DNA of 64,000 bases from Bradyrhizobium sp. S69 (GTDB lineage: Bacteria; Pseudomonadota; Alphaproteobacteria; Rhizobiales; Xanthobacteraceae): the NCBI RefSeq assembly GCF_009766005.1, contig NZ_LMUK01000008.1, positions 1 to 64,000 of the forward strand. The letters run 5' to 3'. The notes beneath the pieces were generated by a model. The model worked only from the letters and a program-made list of their open reading frames with translations, made no database searches and was not told the DNA's origin. The translations under genes and the position numbers were made by a program. Positions within the stretch are counted from its first letter, which is position 1; each line of letters opens with the position of its first letter. Shown piece by piece: positions 52,637 to 61,539 of this stretch.

Positions 52637-54787
52637 ATGGCCACCAAGGCAAAGACGCTGCAGGTCAAGGACAAGGAAAAAGACGACAAGGCAGCCGATG
52701 CGCCCGAGAAGGATTCGCCCGACGCGCCGTCGCCGTTGCTCGACCTGTCCGATGCCGCCGTCAAGAAGATGATCAAGCAGGCCAAGAAGCGCGGCTTCGT
52801 GACCTTCGATCAGCTCAATGAAGTCCTGCCCTCCGACACCACGTCGCCGGAGCAGATCGAGGACATCATGTCGATGCTGTCCGACATGGGCATCAACGTG
52901 TCCGAGGCCGAGGAGGCCGACACCGAGGAAGAAACCAAGGAAGACGCCGAGGACGAGACCGACAACGAACTGGTCGAGGTCACGCAGAAGGCTGTCACCG
53001 AAGTCAAGAAGTCCGAGCCCGGCGAGCGCACCGACGATCCCGTCCGCATGTATCTGCGCGAGATGGGCACGGTCGAGCTGTTGTCGCGCGAAGGCGAAAT
53101 CGCCATTGCCAAACGCATCGAGGCCGGCCGCGAGGCGATGATCGCAGGGCTGTGCGAAAGCCCGCTGACCTTCCAGGCCATCATCATCTGGCGCGACGAA
53201 CTCAACGAAGGCAAGATATTCCTCCGCGACATCATCGATCTCGAAGCCACCTATGCCGGCCCCGACGCCAAGAACAACATGAACCCGGCGCTGCTGCCCG
53301 CCCCCGTCGGTGCCGACGGCCAGCCGATGCCTGCCGAAGCCTCCAATGGCCATGGTAGTGGCAATGGTGCTGCGGCTGCGCCCGCGCATATCGCGCCGCC
53401 CGCCGCTCCCCCGGCGCCGACCCCGTTCCGCGCCGCGCCCGCCGCCGCCCCCGAAGGCGAGAGCGTCTCGACCGAGGGCGCCGCCGACGGCGACATGGAC
53501 GACGACGAGTTCGAAAACCAGATGTCGCTCGCCGCGATCGAGGCCGAGCTGAAGCCGAAGGTGGTCGAAACTTTCGACAAGATCGCCGACAACTACAAGA
53601 AGCTGCGCCGCCTGCAGGAGCAGGACATCGCCAACCAACTGCAGAGCGAGACGCTGTCGCCCTCGCAGGAGCGCAAATACAAGAAGCTAAAGGACGAAAT
53701 CATCGTCGAGGTGAAGTCGCTGCGGCTCAATCAGGCCCGTATCGATTCGCTGGTCGAGCAGCTCTACGACATCAACAAGAAGCTGGTGTCGTTCGAGGGC
53801 CGCCTGCTGCGCCTCGGCGACAGCCACGGCGTCGCGCGCGAGGATTTCCTGCGCAACTATCAAGGCTCGGAACTCGATCCGCGCTGGCTCAACCGTGTCT
53901 CGAAACTCTCCGCCAAAGGCTGGAAGAATTTCGTCCATCACGAAAAGGACCGCATCAAGGAACTGCGCGGCGAGATTCAGCAGCTCGCAGCATTGACCGG
54001 GCTCGAGATCGGCGAATTCCGCAAGATCGTGCACGGCGTGCAGAAGGGTGAGCGCGAGGCGCGCCAGGCCAAGAAGGAAATGGTCGAGGCCAACCTTCGT
54101 CTGGTGATCTCGATCGCCAAGAAATACACCAACCGCGGCCTGCAATTCCTCGATCTGATCCAGGAAGGCAACATCGGCCTGATGAAGGCGGTCGATAAGT
54201 TCGAATACCGCCGCGGCTACAAGTTCTCGACCTATGCGACCTGGTGGATCCGGCAGGCGATCACGCGTTCGATCGCCGACCAGGCCCGCACCATCCGCAT
54301 TCCCGTGCACATGATCGAGACCATCAACAAGATCGTGCGCACCTCGCGCCAGATGCTCAACGAGATCGGCCGCGAACCCACCCCTGAAGAGCTCGCCGAA
54401 AAGCTCGGCATGCCCTTGGAGAAGGTCCGCAAGGTTCTCAAGATCGCCAAAGAGCCGCTGTCGCTCGAAACCCCTGTGGGCGACGAGGAAGACTCGCATC
54501 TGGGCGATTTCATCGAAGACAAGAACGCGATCCTGCCCATCGATGCCGCGATCCAGAGCAATCTCCGCGAAACCACCACGCGTGTTCTGGCCTCGCTGAC
54601 CCCGCGCGAAGAACGCGTGCTCCGCATGCGCTTCGGCATCGGCATGAACACCGACCATACTTTGGAAGAGGTTGGTCAGCAGTTCAGCGTTACGCGTGAA
54701 CGCATCCGGCAGATCGAAGCGAAGGCGCTGCGGAAGCTGAAGCATCCGTCGAGGTCGCGGAAGCTGCGGAGCTTCCTGGATAACTGA
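52637..54787 (+). CDS. rpoD: Primary sigma factor RpoD (sigma-70)
   Basis: A 716-residue housekeeping sigma factor. It has region 1.1 (acidic, residues ~30-110), region 1.2 ([20 protein letters not shown]), a long Ala/Pro-rich non-conserved insert (~210-290), region 2 ([40 protein letters not shown]), region 3, and region 4 with the -35 helix ([20 protein letters not shown]), ending LRSFLDN. Full length and canonical. TAGGAG lies nine bases before the ATG. It ends at an intrinsic terminator at 54794. Confidence 0.97.
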   Translation: MATKAKTLQVKDKEKDDKAADAPEKDSPDAPSPLLDLSDAAVKKMIKQAKKRGFVTFDQLNEVLPSDTTSPEQIEDIMSMLSDMGINVSEAEEADTEEETKEDAEDETDNELVEVTQKAVTEVKKSEPGERTDDPVRMYLREMGTVELLSREGEIAIAKRIEAGREAMIAGLCESPLTFQAIIIWRDELNEGKIFLRDIIDLEATYAGPDAKNNMNPALLPAPVGADGQPMPAEASNGHGSGNGAAAAPAHIAPPAAPPAPTPFRAAPAAAPEGESVSTEGAADGDMDDDEFENQMSLAAIEAELKPKVVETFDKIADNYKKLRRLQEQDIANQLQSETLSPSQERKYKKLKDEIIVEVKSLRLNQARIDSLVEQLYDINKKLVSFEGRLLRLGDSHGVAREDFLRNYQGSELDPRWLNRVSKLSAKGWKNFVHHEKDRIKELRGEIQQLAALTGLEIGEFRKIVHGVQKGEREARQAKKEMVEANLRLVISIAKKYTNRGLQFLDLIQEGNIGLMKAVDKFEYRRGYKFSTYATWWIRQAITRSIADQARTIRIPVHMIETINKIVRTSRQMLNEIGREPTPEELAEKLGMPLEKVRKVLKIAKEPLSLETPVGDEEDSHLGDFIEDKNAILPIDAAIQSNLRETTTRVLASLTPREERVLRMRFGIGMNTDHTLEEVGQQFSVTRERIRQIEAKALRKLKHPSRSRKLRSFLDN

Positions 54788-54793
54788 GCAATT

Positions 54794-54820
54794 AAAAGCC
54801 CCGCGTTAGCGGGGTTTTTT
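54794..54820 (+). terminator. Intrinsic terminator after rpoD
   Basis: AAAAGCCCCGC, loop GTTA, GCGGGGTTTTTT. It ends the dnaG-rpoD transcript and marks the edge of the AT-richer patch. Confidence 0.9.
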
Positions 54821-54881
54821 CTTTACCCAACTCTCGTTGGTCGGATTTCTCACAAAGAGAGAGTTGCCAGAGTTTTTTTCG

Positions 54882-56582
54882 ATGGTGAATCTATCGGACA
54901 GGCGCTCCATCACCGAGACGATTTCTGCGATTTCAGATCCCCGCGAGACTGCGGTGGTTCTCGCGGCACGCGCTGTCTTGCGTGCACTGCCTCTGATCGT
55001 AGACGAGTATGATATCAAGAAGTCGAAGGGAGCCTTGGAGTTTCCTTTTAAGGTGTTCTCTGCCGCAAACATTACTTGGGCTGTCGCGCGGTATCCCGAG
55101 CTACGCGGGCAGCAAAGGGCGCAAGTTCGTCGCATCAAAATATTTGAGTATGGAGCTGTCAGCACCGCAATATCTTTCGCCCTTGCTGCCACCGACCGTG
55201 CTGCCGGGGCGGCGTCGTTTGCCGCAGGCCCAGCCGCAGCTGATGCAGCGTCAGGAGCAATAGAAGCGACGCGCCGTGCGTTCTTGAACGATTTGGTAGC
55301 GGCGGATGCGGCTCTGGAACATGATTTTGATTGTCTAACGAACGGCACTCTTCTTCCGCGAGAGCTTGCCGGTCAACCACTTTGGCTCGGCGCAACTCCC
55401 AATTTGATTCCAGATTTGTTCACGATCGCTAAGGAAGAGCTCTACCGGATTCTATCCAAGCGTCCGACTTGGGACGTTTGGATAGATTGGTACGAGGCAC
55501 GTCTCTTGGGGAAATCAAGCAACGAGAAAGCCGAAATTGATCGAATAGCAATCGCTGCAAGATATCCAACAATCGGCATAAGGTACATAAACGATGAGAT
55601 AAAGGATCGAGTTGATGCTGTTTCAAGTTGGTCGGAAAAGCTAGAAACGCTAAAGCAGACCCGTTTGGGAGCAAAATTCGTCCAACAGGGTAATAGGCTA
55701 ACGATTGATCCTAGAGGAGACGAGTCTGACGTCGTCGTGTCTCATGACACCGTCATGCTACAGCTTCACGAGGGAATAAAGCGTCGGGCTAGGGAGTTTT
55801 CTGAGATCGCAAAGCGGGTCGATAACCTAATCGGCTGGCAAGGCTTGGGCGCAGCAGCAGTTCAATTTCGTGAGGCGGTAGAATGCGCCACAGAAGACGT
55901 GCCGGATCGAATTGGGTTAGTTTATGACAGCACGATCTCGCTTGGCTCGTTTCTTGATTTGGACGCACGATTGCGAAAGAGCTCTGACCGAACTAATGCT
56001 GATCCGTTAGACTTAGAAGTTCAGCGTGCTTTTATCGATCTAATCCGAGCGGCGGCACCTTGGCTGAGAAGGTTTCCTACTGCACGAATGTTGGACGATG
56101 AGGCTGGCGCGTTTCTAAGCAGGACAGAGCATTTCGAAGCCGCAGCGCGGATCGTGCAAATAGCAGAATCCACGAGTGTCATCCTGAGACAAGATTCTGA
56201 GCTTTTAACCGCTGTTGTTGACGCGGGCAGGCGAGGTGCCTTTCAAGGTGAGAAGGCCAGTGCTCGAAGCATATGGTCATCAAAGAACTTAGTGACTGCG
56301 CTCGCTGTGATTTTCTCTTTCGAAACAGGCCTGATCAATAACAAAGCTGCAGAGCAATCCATTATTGCTCAAAATGGGGCGCGTCTCTATTTGAGTGCGG
56401 AAACCGAGATATTGAGATTGTTTGAAGATGCTCCGGAAGATATTAGGCAAGCGATGGCTGCTTTAATCGACGATCTCCGTCGCCAGATGGGCGGTAGCCC
56501 TACTAATCTGCCAGAGAAGCCGAAAGAGCGTTTTGATAGCCTGAGACGTTTGAAAGAGGGAGAATCTGAAGGCGAGAACTGA
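54882..56582 (+). CDS. Unknown 566-residue protein in AT-richer patch
   Basis: No family is recognised. From ATG 54882 it has 566 residues, beginning MVNLSDRRSITETI; the frame is open from TTG 54837, and TTG 54864 with AGAGAG before it is another possible start. Visible features: an Ala-rich helical segment at about 95-130 (AAGAASFAAGPAAADAASG), a Trp-rich motif WDVWIDWYEARLLGKSS at about 205-221, and long charged helices. There is no signal peptide. Codon use is clearly less GC-rich than in rpoD. It sits right after the rpoD terminator and looks acquired. I have seen similar W..W.DWYE.RL.G motifs in rhizobial hypothetical proteins. Confidence 0.75.
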   Translation: MVNLSDRRSITETISAISDPRETAVVLAARAVLRALPLIVDEYDIKKSKGALEFPFKVFSAANITWAVARYPELRGQQRAQVRRIKIFEYGAVSTAISFALAATDRAAGAASFAAGPAAADAASGAIEATRRAFLNDLVAADAALEHDFDCLTNGTLLPRELAGQPLWLGATPNLIPDLFTIAKEELYRILSKRPTWDVWIDWYEARLLGKSSNEKAEIDRIAIAARYPTIGIRYINDEIKDRVDAVSSWSEKLETLKQTRLGAKFVQQGNRLTIDPRGDESDVVVSHDTVMLQLHEGIKRRAREFSEIAKRVDNLIGWQGLGAAAVQFREAVECATEDVPDRIGLVYDSTISLGSFLDLDARLRKSSDRTNADPLDLEVQRAFIDLIRAAAPWLRRFPTARMLDDEAGAFLSRTEHFEAAARIVQIAESTSVILRQDSELLTAVVDAGRRGAFQGEKASARSIWSSKNLVTALAVIFSFETGLINNKAAEQSIIAQNGARLYLSAETEILRLFEDAPEDIRQAMAALIDDLRRQMGGSPTNLPEKPKERFDSLRRLKEGESEGEN

Positions 56583-56648
56583 ACCTAATTGAGTAGACAT
56601 CGCGGGCGACCGAAGCGTTTCGCGTCACCAAGACGCGAACCGAAAGAG

Positions 56649-56840
56649 TTATAGTTCTTCGGCCTTTTGCCGCGCCCGGCTAACCTTTTGGGGCTCGCTT
56701 GCGCGCATGCCTTCATTTCGGCATTTCTGAACGAAGGCATCTGCGCCCGTTCTGTCTGCGAACGATGTTAGTAAGGTTCGGCCTCTCGGGCTGGTAGCCG
56801 TGCGCAACAATCGCCCGTATCCGTACATTACGAGCCACAT
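56649..56840 (-). CDS. Small hypothetical protein (63 aa)
   Basis: A 63-residue protein starting MWLVMYGYGRLLRTATSPRG, with AAGGAG seven bases before the ATG, and a basic helical tail (SRARQKAEEL). It is soluble. It lies convergent to the unknown gene at 54882 and divergent to the membrane protein at 56922. Function unknown. Confidence 0.6.
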   Translation of the reverse strand: MWLVMYGYGRLLRTATSPRGRTLLTSFADRTGADAFVQKCRNEGMRASEPQKVSRARQKAEEL

Positions 56841-56875
56841 TGGGGTCTCCTTGCGAATCAGTAGCTCCCTTATTG

Positions 56876-56903
56876 TAGCCCAAGGCGATAGCGCCTTGGG
56901 CTA
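56876..56903. other. Inverted repeat between divergent small genes
   Basis: TAGCCCAAGGC and GCCTTGGGCTA, eleven-base perfect arms around six bases, in the 80-base gap between the leftward gene at 56840 and the rightward gene at 56922. No T run follows on the right. It may be an operator or an RNA hairpin. Confidence 0.6.
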
Positions 56904-56921
56904 GTTAACATTCGAGGCTCC

Positions 56922-57524
56922 ATGATTCAGATCGACAATTCCGATGCTAAGACCCTAGTTAATTCCCTCCGAACGGAGAGCGTAGCCTACTATAGGCAGT
57001 GGGTTGTCTGGCTCGGTGTTGCGTCGGGTGCAGGTGGGATGGGTCTTTTTTCGTTGGCGGCGACCCTTCCTGATCGCAATCATGCGTTTCAAGTGTTTCT
57101 CCCGTCGTTGTGGGTGTTTTTTCTTGGCGTATCGATGGCCGGGCTTAGCGTTCTCTGCGAGTCGCTCAGTTTGGGCTCCCGCGCTCAGCATTTTGCCGAG
57201 GCGCACAACCGTGAAGAAATCAATCAAGCCATCGCGAAAATTCCGGAGATGTTTTCGTCACCGAAACATCTCGCAGACGAGGCGAACTCTCAACGAAACA
57301 GGTTAATTGATAAATCTAAGGAAGCACACGCCTCGGCCGAGCGGGGATGGGTTCTTCATCGGCGTTGGCGTTTGGCAAGAAATGCCGCCGTTAGCATTTC
57401 TGCAGTAGCGTTTGTTTTTGGAATGAGTTGGCCGATCGCTTACATCACATTTGGCGGGAAATTGGCCCCACCCGCGTTGGTCCTGAACGGATCAAGACTG
57501 ACGGCGATAATACCGCAGCGCTAG
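56922..57524 (+). CDS. Unknown membrane protein (200 aa)
   Basis: A 200-residue protein with three hydrophobic segments: WVVWLGVASGAGGMGLFSLA (~27-46), FLPSLWVFFLGVSMAGLSVL (~59-78) and NAAVSISAVAFVFGMSWPIA (~153-172), separated by a charged helical stretch (~90-145). GAGG precedes the ATG. No family is recognised. Composition is AT-richer, like the unknown gene at 54882, so the two may have arrived together. Confidence 0.7.
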   Translation: MIQIDNSDAKTLVNSLRTESVAYYRQWVVWLGVASGAGGMGLFSLAATLPDRNHAFQVFLPSLWVFFLGVSMAGLSVLCESLSLGSRAQHFAEAHNREEINQAIAKIPEMFSSPKHLADEANSQRNRLIDKSKEAHASAERGWVLHRRWRLARNAAVSISAVAFVFGMSWPIAYITFGGKLAPPALVLNGSRLTAIIPQR

Positions 57525-57574
57525 GATCCCCGCCTTATTTTCCTTCAAATGATTGTCGCCGAGCCTCAACGCCC

Positions 57575-57811
57575 CTACTTCTTCTTCGCCCCCACCCGGC
57601 TGATGCTCTTGATCGCCAGCGCCGGCCGTCCGGCCTTCTCGCCGATCTCGCGGTCCTGCTCCATGATGAAGCCGCGCGCGGGTTCGTCGCCATCGAGGCC
57701 GCCGAGCAGTTCGGCGGGCACGCGGCGGTTGGAGCGCTGACTGTCGTCTTCATAGACGACGTTGAAAAAGGCGAATTCGCCTTTGGGGTTGGTTCCGGGT
57801 TTTTTGGCCAT
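57575..57811 (-). CDS. Small hypothetical protein (78 aa)
   Basis: A 78-residue basic protein, from MAKKPGTNPKGEFAFFNVVY to a KKK tail, with RRVPAELLGGLDGDEPARG in the middle. An in-frame ATG 18 codons upstream is possible; neither start has a well-placed ribosome site. GC-rich codon use marks the return to the core genome. Function unknown. Confidence 0.65.
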   Translation of the reverse strand: MAKKPGTNPKGEFAFFNVVYEDDSQRSNRRVPAELLGGLDGDEPARGFIMEQDREIGEKAGRPALAIKSISRVGAKKK

Positions 57812-58014
57812 GATGGGCGGCTTTTCTCCGATTGGGGGACGCCTGTCAAAGAAAATAGCTGTCATATGGCGCCGGCCTGCCTTGCGATCAACGGGCGCTG
57901 CAGCGTCCCTTTCGGCGCAGGGTCAGTCAGGATGTCACACGGCATTTTCGGACCAAAATTCGCCAGGAAATGCTACGATCCAGGGGCAATCGTTGATGCC
58001 CAAAGGATGTCTGG

Positions 58015-58815
58015 ATGACCACGCGCACAAGATGTATGACCGCCGCTGCCCTGACGCTCGCCCTGTTCGCCGGCCTCGGTTCACGGGCTGACGCCGCCCC
58101 ATGCGGCAGCGGGCCCGGCGGGTTCGAGGCCTGGAAGCAGGCGTTTTCGGGGGAGGCGCGGGCCAAGGGGGTTGGTGCTGCCGGCCTCTCGGCGCTGATG
58201 GGGACGACCTACGCCAGCGCCACCATCAACGCCGATCGCTCCCTGCATAGTTTCAAGCTGTCGCTCGATCAGTTCCTCGCCAAGCGCGGCGCGCCGGCGA
58301 TCGTCGCGCGCGGGCGCTCGCTGAAGCGGTCGCAGGCCGCGATGTTTTCCGCGATCGAGGCGCGCTACGGCGTGCCGGCGGGGCCGCTGATCGCGATCTG
58401 GGGCATGGAGAGCGGGTTCGGCAGCCAGCGCGGCAACCAGAACATGCTCTCGTCGATCGCCACGCTGGCCTATGATTGCCGGCGGCCGGACTATTTCACC
58501 GACCAGCTTTATTCGGCGCTGCAATTGATCGATCGCGGCACGCTCTCGGCGACCCAGCGCGGCTCGATGCACGGCGAGGTCGGCCAGACGCAATTTCTGC
58601 CCAAGAACATCGCGGCCTATGGCGTCGGCAATCTCGAGACGTCGTCCGGCGCATTGAACTCGACCGCGAATTTCCTCAAGGCCCATGGCTGGCGCGCCGG
58701 CGCCGGCTACCAGCCCGGCGAGCCGAACTTCGCGGCGATCGAGGCCTGGAACGCGGCGCAGGTCTACCAGAAGGCGATCGCGCTGATGGGGCGGCAGATT
58801 GATGGGGGCGAGTAG
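58015..58815 (+). CDS. Lytic murein transglycosylase, MltB-type
   Basis: A 266-residue exported enzyme that cleaves the glycan strands of peptidoglycan without water. It has a signal peptide (CMTAAALTLALFAGLGSRAD), then the SLT_2 core: IWGMESGFGSQRGNQN (catalytic Glu) and GQTQFLPKNIAAYG. AAGGA precedes the ATG. A close paralogue is at 60416. Members act in the periplasm in wall turnover or machine assembly. No lipobox Cys is evident, so it should be soluble. Confidence 0.9.
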   Translation: MTTRTRCMTAAALTLALFAGLGSRADAAPCGSGPGGFEAWKQAFSGEARAKGVGAAGLSALMGTTYASATINADRSLHSFKLSLDQFLAKRGAPAIVARGRSLKRSQAAMFSAIEARYGVPAGPLIAIWGMESGFGSQRGNQNMLSSIATLAYDCRRPDYFTDQLYSALQLIDRGTLSATQRGSMHGEVGQTQFLPKNIAAYGVGNLETSSGALNSTANFLKAHGWRAGAGYQPGEPNFAAIEAWNAAQVYQKAIALMGRQIDGGE

Positions 58816-58842
58816 GGGGGCGGGGGGCGCGTACCCTCTCCA

Positions 58843-59007
58843 CGTCGTCCCGGCCTAGCGCGCAATTGCGCGTAAGGGGCCGGGACCCATAACCCCTGGC
58901 GTTCAAAAGTAAAAAAGGCCTCTGCCACAACGCTAAAACGAGAGTCCGCGCCGCCGCGATGAGCGCAATTGCGCTCACGCTGGGGTCCCGGCGTGCGCCG
59001 GGACGAC
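58843..59007. repeat. Intergenic palindromic repeat, family E
   Basis: CGTCGTCCCGGCCTAGCGCG ... GGGACCCATAACCCC at the left and TGGGGTCCCGGCGTGCGCCG GGACGAC at the right, facing each other about 165 bases apart. Confidence 0.75.
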
Positions 59008-59036
59008 TTGTTGAAGTTCTTGTGTGGCTCTCAACT

Positions 59037-59125
59037 CGTCATGCCCGGGCTTGACCCGGGCATCCATCACTCTTCAGAAGAGTCTTTCGAAGGGATGGAT
59101 GGCCGGGTCAAGCCCGGCCATGACG
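59037..59125. repeat. Intergenic palindromic repeat, family D
   Basis: CGTCATGCCCGGGCTTGACC ... GGTCAAGCCCGGCCATGACG, with CATCACTCTTC/GAAGGGATG between. Confidence 0.88.
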
Positions 59126-59153
59126 AGCACTAAGGCATTGCCAGTCGCGCCGC

Positions 59154-60044
59154 CTACTTCGCCTTCTCCAGCGCCGCCGTTTGCTTGGCGAGCTGTTTGT
59201 CGAAATCCTGTTCGAGCCCGGCGACATAGGTTTGAAGCTCGCCCGGCTTGACGAAGGGGTTCGGCGCGCCGTCCTTCATCTGCGCGCGTTTCTCCTGCAT
59301 GCCGTAGACTTCCGGGTGCGGCCCGAGCAGCACGTCGACCTTCATCGCCTTGGCCTTGGCGAAGGTCGAGCGGTAGTCGTCGACGATGCCGGGATAGGTC
59401 GGCTGTCCGACCAGTTTGTTCAGGGCGACCGTGCCGCTGCAGAAAAACAATACGTCGCGGTCCTGGCCGCTATCCTTGACGGTCATTTCCCAGCTGGTGC
59501 AGCCCGGCGAGTGCCCGGGCATCGCATGCGCGGTCAGCGTGGTATCGCCGAGCGTGACCACATCGCCTTCCTTGACGGCGCGATCCACCTTCACGGGCGG
59601 AAACGCCAGATCGGCGTTCTTCTCATCGCCGGGATAATATCCGCCTTCGAGCAACGGCTTGTCGCGCTCGCCGGCGACGAGGGGTGCGCCGGTGTCCTTT
59701 TTGATCTCGGCAAGGCCGCCGGTGTGATCGAAATGCGCGTGCGAATTCAGGATGATCTTGATGTCGCCGAGCTTGAACCCGAGCTTGGCGATATTGGCCT
59801 TGATCATGCCGGTCGATTCCGGCAGCGCCGTATCCAGCAGGATCAGCCCTTGCGATGACTTGATGATATAGGCGGAAATGCCGTCGGTGCCGACATAGTA
59901 GATGTTTCCGATCAGCTGGAACGGCTCGAACGGCGTGGTCCACTTCTTCATCACCGCCGCCATAAAGTCCTTGACGGTCTGGGCCTGCACACCGGTTACG
60001 ACCAGCGCCAGCGCGCATAGCGCGGTCACGGTAAACTTCCTCAT
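59154..60044 (-). CDS. Subclass B3 metallo-beta-lactamase, BJP type
   Basis: A 296-residue periplasmic zinc beta-lactamase. The signal peptide (MRKFTVTALCALALVVTGVQ-AQ) is followed by the zinc motif SHAHFDHTGG (H102, H104, D106, H107), PGHSPGCTSWEM and GPHPEVYG. Its body is very close to what I remember of BJP-1 from Bradyrhizobium diazoefficiens (for example KWT.PFEPFQLI and ERDKPLLEGGYYPGDEKN). BJP-1 hydrolyses penicillins, cephalosporins and carbapenems in vitro. GAGG precedes the ATG. It is flanked by two murein transglycosylase genes, so it is intrinsic and not on a mobile element. Confidence 0.93.
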   Translation of the reverse strand: MRKFTVTALCALALVVTGVQAQTVKDFMAAVMKKWTTPFEPFQLIGNIYYVGTDGISAYIIKSSQGLILLDTALPESTGMIKANIAKLGFKLGDIKIILNSHAHFDHTGGLAEIKKDTGAPLVAGERDKPLLEGGYYPGDEKNADLAFPPVKVDRAVKEGDVVTLGDTTLTAHAMPGHSPGCTSWEMTVKDSGQDRDVLFFCSGTVALNKLVGQPTYPGIVDDYRSTFAKAKAMKVDVLLGPHPEVYGMQEKRAQMKDGAPNPFVKPGELQTYVAGLEQDFDKQLAKQTAALEKAK

Positions 60045-60218
60045 GGTTTGCTTTCCTCTTTGTTTTTTTGTTCGGATACGCGTCGCGTGCTTGCCGCAAG
60101 CGGCCCGCAAGCTACGTTGCCGCCGGTGCCGCGGCAACAGGTCCGGCCCGGAAATATTTCGCATCGCGCGTGGAATAGGTGATGGCGAGCTCGGGCAAGG
60201 CGGGCGGGCTCTCAACGG

Positions 60219-60337
60219 GTCGTCCCTGCGAAGGCAGGGACCCATAACCCCTGGCCTCGAAAATTAGAAAAAGGCCTCCGCCACAGCGCGCAAACGAAAA
60301 TCCTCGGCGTATGGGTCCCTGCCTTCGCAGGGACGAC
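60219..60337. repeat. Intergenic palindromic repeat, family E
   Basis: GTCGTCCCTGCGAAGGCAGG GACCCATAACCCC ... TATGGGTCCCTGCCTTCGCA GGGACGAC, nearly perfect inverted ends. Confidence 0.85.
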
Positions 60338-60415
60338 ACCTGATATCTTCCCCGCGTCCTTTTCGCCCCCCTTTTCTCATGGCATGATTGGCGCGACACT
60401 CAGCAAAGGATTCGC

Positions 60416-61222
60416 ATGCGCAAAGTTTGTCTGGCCCTTTTGTTCAGCACGGTCGTTGCCGCGGGCCCCGCCTTTGCCGCGCGTTGCGGCGGGGATTTTA
60501 ATACCTTCGTCGGGGCGATGTCGCAGGAGGCCTCGGCCGCCGGTGTGTCGCAAGCGGTGATTTCGCAGGCGCTCAGTGGCGTCACGCAGGATCAGGCGGT
60601 GCTGAATTTCGACCGCCGCCAGCGCTACACCTTCAACAAGAGTTTTGAGCAGTATGTCTCCACCCGGGTTGGTTCGGGCCGCATCAACACCGGGCGGGCG
60701 ATGCTGCAGCGGAACGCGGCGCTGCTGTCGCAGATCGAGGCCAAGTTCGGCGTGCCGCGCCAGATCATTGTCGCGATCTGGGGACTGGAGACCGATTTTG
60801 GCCATGGCGACATGGGCAAGCAACAGGTGATCCGCACGCTCGCGACCTTGGCGCATGATTGCCGCCGCACCGACTTGTTCCAGGGCGAATTGCTAGCGGC
60901 GCTGAAGATCCTGCAGCGCGGCGATCTTCCGCTGCGGGAAATGATCGGCGCCGGCGCCGGCGAAATCGGCCAGACGCAATTCCTGCCGTCGTCCTACATC
61001 AAATACGGCGTCGATTTCGACGGCGACGGCCGCGTCGACCTGCGCCACGACGTCGCCGACGTGCTGGCCTCCACCGCCAACCTCCTGCACACCAACGGCT
61101 TCAAGATGGGCGCGCCCTACGGCGAAGGCACCCCGAATTTCGAAGCCATGCACGAATGGAATCACGCTTTGGTCTACCGCAAGACCATCGCGTATTTCGC
61201 CGATCAGTTGGTGGGGCGGTAG
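60416..61222 (+). CDS. Lytic murein transglycosylase, MltB-type
   Basis: A 268-residue exported paralogue of the gene at 58015. It has a signal peptide (VCLALLFSTVVAAGPAFA), the motif IWGLETDFGHGDMGK with the catalytic Glu, and GQTQFLPSSYIKYG. It also has an Asp-rich DFDGDGRVDLRHDVADV loop, typical of MltB proteins and absent from the first paralogue, which suggests metal binding. AAAGGA precedes the ATG. It acts on periplasmic peptidoglycan. Confidence 0.92.
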   Translation: MRKVCLALLFSTVVAAGPAFAARCGGDFNTFVGAMSQEASAAGVSQAVISQALSGVTQDQAVLNFDRRQRYTFNKSFEQYVSTRVGSGRINTGRAMLQRNAALLSQIEAKFGVPRQIIVAIWGLETDFGHGDMGKQQVIRTLATLAHDCRRTDLFQGELLAALKILQRGDLPLREMIGAGAGEIGQTQFLPSSYIKYGVDFDGDGRVDLRHDVADVLASTANLLHTNGFKMGAPYGEGTPNFEAMHEWNHALVYRKTIAYFADQLVGR

Positions 61223-61258
61223 GCATCGTGTCGCGAGAATGCGAACGCGCGTTTTTCT

Positions 61259-61421
61259 TACCCTCCCCTGGAGGGGGAGGGTCGGCTCATATTGAGCGCA
61301 GCGAAATGTGAGCCGGGGTGGGGTGGAGTAACTCCGAGTGGAGCGCCAGCTATCGCTATCCGCAGCGCCGCCACCCCACCCCGCCGCTTCGCGTCGACCC
61401 TCCCCCTCCAGAGGAGGGTAA
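61259..61421. repeat. Intergenic palindromic repeat, family G
   Basis: TTACCCTCCCCTGGAGGGGG ... GAGCGCAGCGAAATGTGAGC ... mirrored by CCACCCCACCCCGCCGCTTC and ending TCCAGAGGAGGGTAA. A family E half copy (GGGTCCCGGCCTTCGCCGGG) follows at 61461-61490. Confidence 0.8.
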
Positions 61422-61539
61422 AGTGGAGCAGAAGCCTTCTATTATAATTGCCGCCAGCGATTATGGGTCCCGGCCTTCGCCGGGACGACGTGGGGTGTGG
61501 AGCGACGTCGTGCTCATCACCGTCATCGCCATGACGAAC

